Below, piece after piece: positions 50,417 to 58,784 of a stretch of DNA of 64,000 nucleotides (positions are counted from its first letter, which is position 1; each line of letters begins with the position of its first letter). Origin of the DNA: CAZBXE01 sp964496125. GTDB taxonomy: Bacteria; Chlamydiota; Chlamydiia; Chlamydiales; CAZBXE01. Position numbers and translations under genes: made by a program. Below the pieces are notes generated by a model. It worked only from the letters and a program-made list of their open reading frames with translations, ran no database searches and was not told the DNA's origin. Location: NCBI GenBank assembly GCA_964496125.1, contig CAZBXE010000002.1, positions 1 to 64,000 of the forward strand, in the 5' to 3' direction.

Positions 50417-51530
50417 TTCTTTTTTCATCCTCGCCGGCGAATTAAGCGGTGATGTCTATGGAAGTGATCTCATCAAATCGCTGCAAAAACAATTCCCAGA
50501 GGCTCTTTTTGAAGGGGTAGGGGGACCAGAAATGAGAGCACAGAAATTTGAGTGTCTTTTGCCCATGGAAAACTTTGCCCTGATGGGGTTTAGCGATGTG
50601 TTTGCAGCTTTGCCGCGCATCATCCGAAACTTTCTTTATTTGCGTGACTCTATTCTTCAAAAAAAGCCAGATGGGGTTATTTTGATCGACTATCCTGGTT
50701 TTAATCTTATGATGGCAAGTGCACTTCGGAAAAAAGGTTACACAGGCAAACTCATTCAATATGTCTGTCCTACCATTTGGGCTTGGGGGAAAAAAAGAAA
50801 AGAGAAGATGGTGCGCAACCTCGATCTTCTTCTTACTATTTTCCCCTTTGAACCCCCCCTTTTTCAAGACACAACACTGCAAGTAAAATATGTAGGACAC
50901 CCCCTTGTCCAAAAAGTAAACAAGCATGTCTACAACGACTCCTGGTGGATGAACTATTTTAAGGAAAGACCCAAAAAACTCATTGCCATCTTCCCTGGCA
51001 GCAGGAAGGAAGAGCTTATCAGAAACCTGCCCCTGCAGCTCAAGATCGCAGAGCTTGCAAAGAGAAAAGACCCTGAGCTCTCTTTTGCCCTATCTCTTTC
51101 AAAACCAGAGTATAGGGAGATGTTAGAAAAGTACAACCTACCCCTCATCCCTAAAGAGCACACCTACGATCTTATGCGTGAGGCAAAAGCTGCAATTGCA
51201 AAAAGCGGCTCTGTTACCCTCGAACTTGCCCTGCATGAAACCCCATCCGTTGTTCTCTACTACGTCTCTTCCTTCAATCGCTTTTTGGCAAAGCACTATA
51301 TGGGCCTTAAAATGCCCTACTACTGCATTGTCAATATCCTTTTAGATACTGAAGTCTTCCCCGAGTCGATTGAATTCCCAAAGGAAGAGGAGACGATGGC
51401 CGATCACCTCGTTGCCTTCTCAAGAGAGGGAGCAGTGCGGAAAAGCTGCCTTGCGGACTGCAGAAAGGTAAAACAGCTTCTAGAAACAAAAGAAGGGTCG
51501 GCCATGCGCAGCATAAAGGGACTCTTTTGA
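50400..51530 (+). CDS. lpxB: Lipid-A-disaccharide synthase
   Basis: 376 residues, length as in non-fused LpxB. It condenses UDP-diacylglucosamine and lipid X to the lipid A disaccharide on the inner face of the inner membrane. Family motifs: FFILAGELSGDVYGSDL, FEGVGGPEM, ENFALMGFSDV, YVCPTIWAWGKKR, VKYVGHPLV and IFPGSRKEE, then AIAKSGSVTLELAL. It overlaps the LAB_N gene before it and the DUF374 gene after it, so all are made from one transcript. Confidence 0.95.
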   Translation: MKKAPNSFFILAGELSGDVYGSDLIKSLQKQFPEALFEGVGGPEMRAQKFECLLPMENFALMGFSDVFAALPRIIRNFLYLRDSILQKKPDGVILIDYPGFNLMMASALRKKGYTGKLIQYVCPTIWAWGKKRKEKMVRNLDLLLTIFPFEPPLFQDTTLQVKYVGHPLVQKVNKHVYNDSWWMNYFKERPKKLIAIFPGSRKEELIRNLPLQLKIAELAKRKDPELSFALSLSKPEYREMLEKYNLPLIPKEHTYDLMREAKAAIAKSGSVTLELALHETPSVVLYYVSSFNRFLAKHYMGLKMPYYCIVNILLDTEVFPESIEFPKEEETMADHLVAFSREGAVRKSCLADCRKVKQLLETKEGSAMRSIKGLF

Positions 51531-52183
51531 AAAAAACACTAAGAAACCTTGGTCTTTCGCTTCTTGCGACGTGCGGAAACTTCTTACTCGATTGCATCCT
51601 GTTTACCTGCAAAATCGAGGTGCGAGGGCTAGAAAACTATGTTGGCACTGTAGAGAAAACTCCGACCATCCTGGCCCTTTGGCATAACCGCCTCTCTCTT
51701 GCTACCCCCATTCTTTACCGGGTCGCTCCCCAGTTCTCCTATCTTGCCGTTGTCAGCAACAGCCGGGATGGAAAACTGCTTGCCAAGCTCACTCAAGCCT
51801 ACCGGCAGGCTAATACGATCCAAGTGTCCCATGATAAAAAACACAAAGCGCTCAAAGAGATGGTTCATGCCCTCAGGCAGGGGGACAAAGTGCTTGTGAT
51901 TACACCGGATGGCCCAAGAGGGCCCAGATACGAGGTAAAACCGGGTGTCACCTTAGCCGCAAAGCATTCAGGGGCCCAGATTGTGCCTATGAGTTGGTCG
52001 TGCACAAGATTTTGGCAGCTTCGCACGTGGGATAAATTCATTATCCCCAAACCCTTTGCCAAGATTGTATACCTCTTCGATACCCCTCTTCATGAGGGAA
52101 GTGCTCTCGAAGATGCCCTGCAAAAATTGACAGAAAATGCAAATCTTGCGATAACAACCGATCTTAAACAATGGCCAAGGTAA
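51527..52183 (+). CDS. DUF374-type lysophospholipid/lipid A acyltransferase-like protein
   Basis: 218 residues with an N-terminal membrane segment (NLGLSLLATCGNFLLDCILF). The DUF374 pattern is complete: ILALWHNRLSLATPIL (HxxxL variant of the acyltransferase HX4D), VSNSRDGKLLAKL and VITPDGPRGPRYEVKPG. Family members are related to LpxL/PlsC acyltransferases. Its place right after lpxB (ATGA overlap) suggests it acylates lipid A or its precursor; this is inference. Confidence 0.82.
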   Translation: MKKTLRNLGLSLLATCGNFLLDCILFTCKIEVRGLENYVGTVEKTPTILALWHNRLSLATPILYRVAPQFSYLAVVSNSRDGKLLAKLTQAYRQANTIQVSHDKKHKALKEMVHALRQGDKVLVITPDGPRGPRYEVKPGVTLAAKHSGAQIVPMSWSCTRFWQLRTWDKFIIPKPFAKIVYLFDTPLHEGSALEDALQKLTENANLAITTDLKQWPR

Positions 52184-54207
52184 TGCAACCAAGTACCCTC
52201 TTCAAATATGCTGCCGCTGCGACTCTCTTAACTAGCACTCCCCAGCTACCTGCTAATCTACCTGAGAAGTTTCACATCACTCCAAGCGCCGAATCAAGAG
52301 ACTACGTTGAAAATAAAAAACAATTCCAACTCCACACCCTCCTTACCGAACAGCGTCATCCTCATACCTGGAATTTAAGCCAAGAAGTAGAACACAGCAC
52401 TTTTGCCGCCGTTCGCTCTCTTCTAAGCGTAGACCGTGATATTACAACAACCTTCGAGAAACTTCAGGGGAACCTAAAACCGCTACAAGAAGTTGCCGAA
52501 TCGATAGAAAGCGCCATTTTAGATGGGCGCAGAATCTACATCTATGGCTGCGGCTCCACGGGAAGACTTGCCAAGCAGATCGAAAGCACATTTTGGCGCC
52601 CTTTCTGGAAAAAAATGCAAACCCACCCGAAGTGGAACGAGATAAAAACGCACTTTACCAACATTGAAAACCGTTTGACAGGAGAAATCACAGGGGGAGA
52701 CCGTGCGCTGATCAGCTCGCTACCTGCCTTTGAGGATTTGCCTCTCATTGGTAAACTCCAGCTAGAGGATCATGGAATAAAAAAGGGCGATGTTGTCATC
52801 TCAGTCACAGAAGGAGGGGAAACCTCTTCTGTCATTGGTACAATTGAGGCTGCCGCAGCACTCTATGAAGAAAACGAGGCGCAGAAAAACCTTTTCTTTG
52901 TATACAACAATCCGAATGATAAGCTCATTCCCTTTACAAGGACGAGAAACGTACTGGAAAATCCAGCCATTCGAAAAATCTGCCTTGCTACCGGGCCACA
53001 AGCTATTTCAGGCTCTACCCGCATGCAGGCAACCACAAGCGAAATGTTTGTTCTAGGCGTCATTCTAGAGCAGGCCATTCATAATGTGCTCAGCAACTAT
53101 CTGAGCTCGCAAGATCTAGACGAGATTGGCTTTGCAAAAAATACTACTCTTGCCTCACGACTGGCTAGTTTTGCACCCATTCAGGAGGGTGTCTATGAAG
53201 CAGCCGAACAAATCAGCCGCCTTACGGACGCGGAAGCAGAAACCTATAAAAACTCCCGCTTTTCCACTTACTTTGCAAACCAAGGCATCATTTCGGGGTT
53301 TATCGATGCCACAGAGAGATCGCCAACTTTTCGACTTCTACCGCTTGACACGGTGCACGAACAACAACGGAAAGCCTGGTACCAAGTGTGGACTCCTGCG
53401 CAAAATGGGCAAGAAGCTTGGAATAATATTCTTGGAAGACCGTTTAAAGGTTTAGAAAGGGATGATTACCTCTCCGCATTTGAGCAATTGATCGAAGACT
53501 CCTACCTAAAAGCAACTGCCCTTACGAGCTTAGAAAGAGCAGGAACTAGTGAACAAGATCTTTACGATCTCTCCTTTTCCCCCGACAATGTGAACAAAAG
53601 AGCACCTAGAGACGGTGATCTTGGAGTTTTAATTCTTCTTCCGGAAGAAGTTGAAAATCTCAGCAAGGAGGAATCCACATTCCATGCCTTTATAACCCTT
53701 TGTAGAGAGAATAAGGCCAAAGTAGGAGCCTTTGTTGCCTCCAAAAAAGCAAGAGATTTCTTTCCTCAAGGTGCGATTGTCGTAGAGATCCCGGTAGATT
53801 ACACCTATGACCCCTTACAAGTCAGACAGCAAGTCGCTCTGAAGATGGCGCTTAATGCTCACTCTACTGCCGTCATGGCAAAGATTGGCCGTGTGGAGGG
53901 CAATACGATGATCAACGTACAACCTAGCAATTTGAAGCTCATCGGCAGGGCAACCTATCTCATTATGAGTCATATTAACGACCATTTGCCGCAATCTAAA
54001 CACGTAAATTACGAAGAGGTAAACGCTCTTCTCTTTGATGCGATCAGCTACTGTAAAACCACACCCAAAGAAGGGCAGACAGCGGAATGCTCGCTTGTGA
54101 TTATACGGGCTCTGGAAGCTTTGAAAAACGATCGGATCATCTCTTGGAAGGACTCCGAAGCTCTCCTGGAGGAGTACGGCCTCCCAGGCTACCTCCACGC
54201 CCTCTGA
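52171..54207 (+). CDS. Two-SIS-domain MurQ/GKRP-like protein
   Basis: 678 residues, more than twice E. coli MurQ. The N-terminal half (about 100-310) has MurQ etherase signatures: RRIYIYGCGSTGRLAKQIES, TGEITGGDRALISS, VVISVTEGGETSSVIGTIEA, ATGPQAISGSTRMQATTSEM. The C-terminal half repeats MurQ-like elements (VALKMALNAHSTAVMAKIGRVEGN, VQPSNLKLIGRAT). This double arrangement is that of animal glucokinase regulatory protein. It may cleave N-acetylmuramate 6-phosphate during wall recycling or bind a phosphosugar as regulator. The start may be ATG 52183 overlapping the previous stop (TAATG). Confidence 0.82.
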   Translation: MAKVMQPSTLFKYAAAATLLTSTPQLPANLPEKFHITPSAESRDYVENKKQFQLHTLLTEQRHPHTWNLSQEVEHSTFAAVRSLLSVDRDITTTFEKLQGNLKPLQEVAESIESAILDGRRIYIYGCGSTGRLAKQIESTFWRPFWKKMQTHPKWNEIKTHFTNIENRLTGEITGGDRALISSLPAFEDLPLIGKLQLEDHGIKKGDVVISVTEGGETSSVIGTIEAAAALYEENEAQKNLFFVYNNPNDKLIPFTRTRNVLENPAIRKICLATGPQAISGSTRMQATTSEMFVLGVILEQAIHNVLSNYLSSQDLDEIGFAKNTTLASRLASFAPIQEGVYEAAEQISRLTDAEAETYKNSRFSTYFANQGIISGFIDATERSPTFRLLPLDTVHEQQRKAWYQVWTPAQNGQEAWNNILGRPFKGLERDDYLSAFEQLIEDSYLKATALTSLERAGTSEQDLYDLSFSPDNVNKRAPRDGDLGVLILLPEEVENLSKEESTFHAFITLCRENKAKVGAFVASKKARDFFPQGAIVVEIPVDYTYDPLQVRQQVALKMALNAHSTAVMAKIGRVEGNTMINVQPSNLKLIGRATYLIMSHINDHLPQSKHVNYEEVNALLFDAISYCKTTPKEGQTAECSLVIIRALEALKNDRIISWKDSEALLEEYGLPGYLHAL

Positions 54208-54209
54208 TT

Positions 54210-54660
54210 ATACCGATCTTGATTGACGGGAAAATTGGGTAAAGATTGATCCCTCACTTCTTTAGGCAAATAAGCTATCCGATCCAGGTCAATTGTAGCA
54301 ATACGCGCCAATTTCCCTTGCTCTATTTCGTTTAGGTATTCCATATCTACCACCTCCAGAGGAGGATGTCCCCCCTTTTGAAAAATTAGGCCTCTCTAGG
54401 TTATACCATAACCTATAGGTTTCTACCTTCCTAAAAAAATTATCTCTAGAATCAAAGCTTGTGATATTAAAAAACTCTTCCTCAATCGTATGATGAAAGC
54501 TTTCCACGTCAGCATTGGCATTGCAGCAGCCGGGAGGAATATAGGCATGATTTACCCCTATTTCCTCCAATAAAGCTCTAACAAATGTCGCTGTTTTTAC
54601 CCGCCTGCCAGCCCCACTAAACTCTGCCCCATTGTCCGTATCTCTAGCTCATGGGGGACA
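54210..54660 (-). pseudogene. Frameshifted C-terminal remnant of an rve-type (IS3/IS481-like) transposase
   Basis: Reading on the minus strand, DTDNGAEFSGAGRR, then AYIPPGCCNANADVESFHHT, IEEEFFNITSF and TYRLWYNLERPNFSKGG give the integrase core with its second Asp and the final Glu. Upstream of about 54655 stop codons interrupt. After NFSKGG a frameshift is needed to continue as GHPPLEVVDMEYLNEIEQ to near 54210. The N-terminal half and element ends are missing. A decayed insertion between the lpxB operon and an Inc-like gene. Confidence 0.75.
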
Positions 54661-54768
54661 ATCTTTACTTTAGGCTTGCCCTTTTAGGTATAGGTGCCTT
54701 TATTTATTCTTAATAAAGACAAAATAGAATGTCATTTTTTCAATTACCCACACTTAAGGAACACACAA

Positions 54769-55404
54769 ATGACTGCACCAAACAAATCACTGAATTTCGA
54801 GTTTCAGAAAAATTTTTCACATATCCTCGATCATTCAAAAAAAGTAGCGGCTAACACGCTCACCCCAAAGACCACCTGGCTTGGCTATCTATGCAAACCT
54901 ATTACATTCTTTCTGCCGGTTCTCGAGATCTTTCAAATAATAAACTCCAGAGAAGAATTGAGAACATGTTATAGCCACGCCTCTGATATAGACTTTCAGT
55001 ATGGCCAAATCAGGATCTTTAACCTAAGCCGACTTGGAAAATTGAAAACAGTGCAAAAAATACGCTCCATATTGCATGACACGGAAAACCTTCTCAAAAT
55101 GCAGAGAGAAGAAGGCCTCATCGTTTTAGGAATTAAAACATTGATGTGTGCCGGGATTGGTGGAGCTGTCTTTAACCGCTCTCCGGCGGCGATTGCGATT
55201 GCTGCTACGGCCATAGCTATTAATATCCTTTACCCAATGATACATATCACTACAGGGGAACAGACAACAGAACATGAACATGTTTCTGCCTACTTTGTTA
55301 GAAACAAAGTAAACACAAAAGAAAGGGTAGCAAGAGACATTGAACTGGTAGCCAATAGCTTATACAATGTGGACTCTCTCAGCTACTTACTTGGGAGCTT
55401 CTAA
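54769..55404 (+). CDS. Membrane protein of unknown function, Inc-like bilobed hydrophobic region
   Basis: 211 residues from ATG 54769, chosen for AAGGAA upstream; a longer GTG start at 54694 runs into the transposase remnant. There is one hydrophobic stretch near residues 45-65 (LGYLCKPITFFLPVLEIF) and a close pair near 125-170 (LIVLGIKTLMCAGIGGAVF, PAAIAIAATAIAINILYP), no signal peptide. A bilobed hydrophobic pair with short turn is the usual sign of chlamydial inclusion-membrane (Inc) proteins, so that is possible but unproven. It converges with plsX, overlapping by 4 bp. Confidence 0.6.
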   Translation: MTAPNKSLNFEFQKNFSHILDHSKKVAANTLTPKTTWLGYLCKPITFFLPVLEIFQIINSREELRTCYSHASDIDFQYGQIRIFNLSRLGKLKTVQKIRSILHDTENLLKMQREEGLIVLGIKTLMCAGIGGAVFNRSPAAIAIAATAIAINILYPMIHITTGEQTTEHEHVSAYFVRNKVNTKERVARDIELVANSLYNVDSLSYLLGSF

Positions 55405-56306
55405 GAGTCAAGAAGAAAGCGCATTTTAGAGATCAGTCCAAGGCTGTGATATTGATAGGCCCCAAGGATGGCTAGGCCAAGTCCCCTTGGACTGACAGAT
55501 CCATGACATTTCAGGATAAGACTTTCTGAACCACACAAAAGAGCGCCAGGGTAGGCGTTTGGTTCTGTAAAAGTTTTCAGGTTTTGAAAGATGGAGACGT
55601 CAGCGCCTTTTGCTTCAAACGACCTCCACAAATAAGAGCAGATCCCCTCCACAGACTTCAGAAAAATATTTCCAGAATAGCCATCTGTTACAAGAATATC
55701 TGCCACGCCAGAAAAAGCTCTATCGCCTTCGATATTGCCAACAAATTCGTAGGGGCCACGAAGCAGCGCTTCATAGGCTTCCTTTTGCTCCGGTCTTCCC
55801 TTAAACGACTCTTGCCCAATATTGAGAAGTCCAACACGAGGAGATCTTCCCGGGAAGAGAGCTCTGTAATACGCGACTCCAAGCTTTGCAAACTGCTCCA
55901 AATGGAGCCCGCGGCAAGCAACATTTGCACCTACATCCAAAAGGGTGATATTTCCTGATTCGGTGGGAAAATTCACAAGAAGGGCTGCTCGCTTTATGTG
56001 GGGAAGATTTTCTAAAGTAAGGGAAGCTGATGTGATGAGCTCCCGGGTTTCTCCGGCAGTCACTAGAGCATCGATCTCCTTCTTTCTAAGAAGCTGAACC
56101 CCATTTGAAAGAGTATGGGAAGGAAAAGAAACCAAGGAAAAACGAGAATTCTTCCCTAGTTTTTCCTGGAAAGACAAAACAAAATCCTGAGAGATAAGAA
56201 GGGTAATGTGTACGCCCGTAGGGAGCAGAGCTATTGCCTCATCAACTCCATGAAGGAGTGTGAGCGGGGGCTCCTGCCCCCCCATGAGGTCAACACCGAT
56301 GCGCAA
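55401..56306 (-). CDS. plsX: Phosphate acyltransferase PlsX
   Basis: 301 residues. Makes acyl-phosphate from acyl-ACP to start phospholipid synthesis. The family pattern is present: RIGVDLMGGQEPPLTLLHG, DALVTAGETRELITSASLTL, ALLVNFPTESG, LLDVGANVACRGLHLEQFAKLG, VGLLNIGQESFKG, FVGNIEGDRAF and LVTDGYSGNIFLKS. Slightly shorter than E. coli PlsX, with changes in the usual NTG and GD motifs (AGETRE), as chlamydial versions tend to diverge. It follows rpmF by 5 bp, in the classic yceD-rpmF-plsX order. Confidence 0.92.
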   Translation of the reverse strand: MRIGVDLMGGQEPPLTLLHGVDEAIALLPTGVHITLLISQDFVLSFQEKLGKNSRFSLVSFPSHTLSNGVQLLRKKEIDALVTAGETRELITSASLTLENLPHIKRAALLVNFPTESGNITLLDVGANVACRGLHLEQFAKLGVAYYRALFPGRSPRVGLLNIGQESFKGRPEQKEAYEALLRGPYEFVGNIEGDRAFSGVADILVTDGYSGNIFLKSVEGICSYLWRSFEAKGADVSIFQNLKTFTEPNAYPGALLCGSESLILKCHGSVSPRGLGLAILGAYQYHSLGLISKMRFLLDS

Positions 56307-56311
56307 ACCGG

Positions 56312-56497
56312 CTATTCCTCTTTAGCTTTCTCAACAACCACTTTATCCTTATACGATCCGCATGATGGACAAACCGTATGAGGCCTTTTGTTCGCACCGC
56401 AATTTGAGCAGCCGGAAAGATTCGCAGGCTTCTTCGCATGATGCGATCTTCTATTGTTTTTTCTCATGGTAGATTGGCGATTACGTGGTACTGCCAT
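56312..56497 (-). CDS. rpmF: 50S ribosomal protein L32
   Basis: 61 residues. Begins MAVPRNRQSTMRKNNRRSHH, typical of L32, with a four-Cys zinc ribbon at C30/C33 and C43/C46 (CSNCGANKRPHTVCPSCG). It is a structural component of the large subunit. It lies between the DUF177 gene and plsX on the same transcript, linking ribosome and phospholipid synthesis. Confidence 0.97.
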   Translation of the reverse strand: MAVPRNRQSTMRKNNRRSHHAKKPANLSGCSNCGANKRPHTVCPSCGSYKDKVVVEKAKEE

Positions 56498-56510
56498 AGT
56501 CTCTATTTCC

Positions 56511-56960
56511 TCACTCTAAATCAGCAAAGGGATTTTGCCCCTTCTCTTTCTTTTTCGTATAATTTTCTATTTCTTTTCTCTTGCTGCACCTGCCGCCATT
56601 GCACTCTGCAAACTGTGGTATCTGGGCGACAAGCTCCTCTCTTAAGACTTCTCTGAAGTCAAACACTCCAGACCTAACCTCAGCTAAAGGCTGATCATAG
56701 TAGAAATCAGTAAAGATAAGGGGCACAGTCACCCATTCATTGCAGACTGAACAGGGCATCTTTACTTCAGTCTTCGCACTTAGCTTGAGCAAAATTTCCT
56801 TTCCGACCACGGACGCAGCCCCTTCAAAAAAAACAGGGGCTTCGCAGGTCAACTCGTCCTCGGAGAGCTGCAGGAAATCCGGGGAAACCTCACCTGAGAA
56901 TCTCTCTTCTTTTCCTTCTCTTAGCCTAGCGGTATAAATGCAAAAAAGGTCATTTGACAT
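56511..56960 (-). CDS. YceD/DUF177 family protein
   Basis: 149 residues from ATG 56960 (MSNDLFCIYTARL); a longer in-frame start at 56984 is possible. The DUF177 pattern is seen: MPCSVCNEWVTVPL with a CxxC, the acidic aromatic stretch DFYYD, and REVLREELVAQIPQFAEC ending with PFADLE. In other bacteria YceD is needed for normal 23S rRNA levels and nearly always precedes rpmF, as here. A second cysteine pair is CNGGRC. Confidence 0.88.
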   Translation of the reverse strand: MSNDLFCIYTARLREGKEERFSGEVSPDFLQLSEDELTCEAPVFFEGAASVVGKEILLKLSAKTEVKMPCSVCNEWVTVPLIFTDFYYDQPLAEVRSGVFDFREVLREELVAQIPQFAECNGGRCSKRKEIENYTKKKEKGQNPFADLE

Positions 56961-56984
56961 ATTCAAGTAGCACATTCTAACCAA

Positions 56985-57236
56985 TTTTTTCTTTTTTCTC
57001 CAGTCATTTAGAGAAAATAGTCCCTCTCTTCAAATTAAAAATATTTATTAACAACCTCGCAAAAAACAGACTGGACAAAAGCGGGTCTTTCCTATATCCT
57101 GAACATTTAAATATCGGGTTTGGAAGTGCCCAAATCAAAAGCTTTTCGTAGATTCCTCTCCTCTACTTAGGAGAGTCGCAGTTTTTCTTCTCGGTAAGTT
57201 TGCAACCTTGCACTTCACTCCCCCACAGCTTTAACC
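56985..57236 (+). promoter_or_regulatory. Divergent intergenic region and leader of the RNase G/E operon
   Basis: 252 bp without a gene. It contains AT-rich sequence near 57030-57050 that could hold promoters for both directions, and a hairpin in the leader at 57156-57175 (ctctcct / aggagag) followed by tcgcagtttttcttctc, a possible attenuator. RNase E-type genes are often autoregulated through their leader, so the hairpin is a candidate site. Confidence 0.4.
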
Positions 57237-58784
57237 ATGGCAGGAATTATGCAAGAAACCCTACTAAACGTAGAATCAAAAGAAACAAGATGCGCAACGC
57301 TTCGCAACGGACAACTCATTGATCTTGAAATCGAAAGAAAAAAAGAAAGACAACTCACCGGTAATATTTATAAAGGACGTGTTACAAACACTCTCCTCAA
57401 TATCCAGTCCGCCTTTATCGACATCGATGAAGGCGATAATGGCTTTATCCACATTTCCGATGTTCTTGAAAACACAAAGAAGTTTGAGCAAGTCTACGAC
57501 ATGGACTTTGACCTTGACGAACCCGAAGAGCAAGAAGAGGAGCCTAAGGCTAAGGTAGACATTACGCAGCTGATGAAAGTAGACCAGCCAGTACTCGTGC
57601 AAGTTGTAAAAGAGCCGATTGGTACAAAAGGAGCCCGCCTTACCTCGAATATCTCCATGGCAGGCAGATACCTTGTCCTACTCCCCAACTCCTCCCACAG
57701 AGGTGTCTCGCGAAAAATCGAAGACCGCAACCTAAGAGACCGTCTAAAAAAGCTCATCCGCTCCTTCGAAATGCCAAAAGACATGGGTCTTATCTGCAGA
57801 ACCTCGTGCCAAAACGCAACAGACGAGATGTTAATTGATGAGGCAAATGAGCTCTTCCAATCATGGCAAAAGATCGTAGATGACTTCCAAAACAAAGGAG
57901 GCCCTGTTCTTCTCTACCAAGAGTCTGATATTATCAAGCGCGCACTCTTTACAGCGGTTGACCGCCGCTTTGACCGCCTTCTGATTGACGACTACAACGT
58001 CTACCAAGCTATAAAAAGACTCTCAGACCGCTACGTGAGTGAGCACCCTCTCCGGATCGAATACTACCGTGACAAAGTTCCCATGTTTGAACGCTTTAAC
58101 GTAGAGAGGGAAATTGAAAAGGCTCTGAAGCGTAAAATCTGGCTCCCAAGCGGTGGCTATCTTTTCTTCGACAGGACAGAAGCCATGTACACAATCGACG
58201 TCAACTCAGGAAGAAGCTCTGGGGAGCACTCGGATGTCGAAGAGTCTCTTGTCCGTATCAACCTCGAAGCTGCCGAAGAGATTGGACGCCAGCTCCGTCT
58301 TCGTAATATTGGCGGCCTTGTCATCTGCGACTTTATCGATATGAGAATGAAAAAGAACCAAAGAAGGGTTCTCGAAAAGCTTAAAGAGAGCATGCGGGAA
58401 GATAATGCAAAGTGCACTATTTTGAGTATGAGTGAATTTGGCCTTGTTGAGATGACAAGGCAAAGAAGCCGCGGCTCACTCTACCAAACCATGTTTACCG
58501 CCTGCCCCTACTGCAACGGCACGGGTCTGATCAAAAATCACGAAAGCGTTTCGATTGAAATTGAAAGAGCCCTAAAAAAAGTCATCCAAGTCCAGCAGCA
58601 GTTTGCCATACGCCTTGTTGTGCACCCCGCACTCAATGACTACCTGGCTCAGATTGATCGCGACTACCTCCTTAAACTTGCAGACCATATGAACGCCCAC
58701 TTGGAGATCGCAACGAGTGATTCGCTCCATTTGAATGGATTTGAGTTTTATTCCACCATCAGCAATGCAAAGCTTGAAATATGA
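57237..58784 (+). CDS. rng: Ribonuclease G/E family endoribonuclease
   Basis: 515 residues, RNase G size without the long C-terminal scaffold of RNase E. N-terminal S1 domain (about 35-130: GNIYKGRVTNTLLNIQSAFIDI in pieces and GFIHISD) with an acidic insert EPEEQEEEP. Catalytic DNase I-like domain shows GGYLFFDRTEAMYTIDVNSG and GGLVICDFIDM, with magnesium aspartates in DVNSG and DFIDM. The zinc-link appears as CPYCNGTG. It cuts single-stranded AU-rich RNA in rRNA maturation and mRNA decay. It overlaps plsB by 4 bp. Confidence 0.93.
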   Translation: MAGIMQETLLNVESKETRCATLRNGQLIDLEIERKKERQLTGNIYKGRVTNTLLNIQSAFIDIDEGDNGFIHISDVLENTKKFEQVYDMDFDLDEPEEQEEEPKAKVDITQLMKVDQPVLVQVVKEPIGTKGARLTSNISMAGRYLVLLPNSSHRGVSRKIEDRNLRDRLKKLIRSFEMPKDMGLICRTSCQNATDEMLIDEANELFQSWQKIVDDFQNKGGPVLLYQESDIIKRALFTAVDRRFDRLLIDDYNVYQAIKRLSDRYVSEHPLRIEYYRDKVPMFERFNVEREIEKALKRKIWLPSGGYLFFDRTEAMYTIDVNSGRSSGEHSDVEESLVRINLEAAEEIGRQLRLRNIGGLVICDFIDMRMKKNQRRVLEKLKESMREDNAKCTILSMSEFGLVEMTRQRSRGSLYQTMFTACPYCNGTGLIKNHESVSIEIERALKKVIQVQQQFAIRLVVHPALNDYLAQIDRDYLLKLADHMNAHLEIATSDSLHLNGFEFYSTISNAKLEI

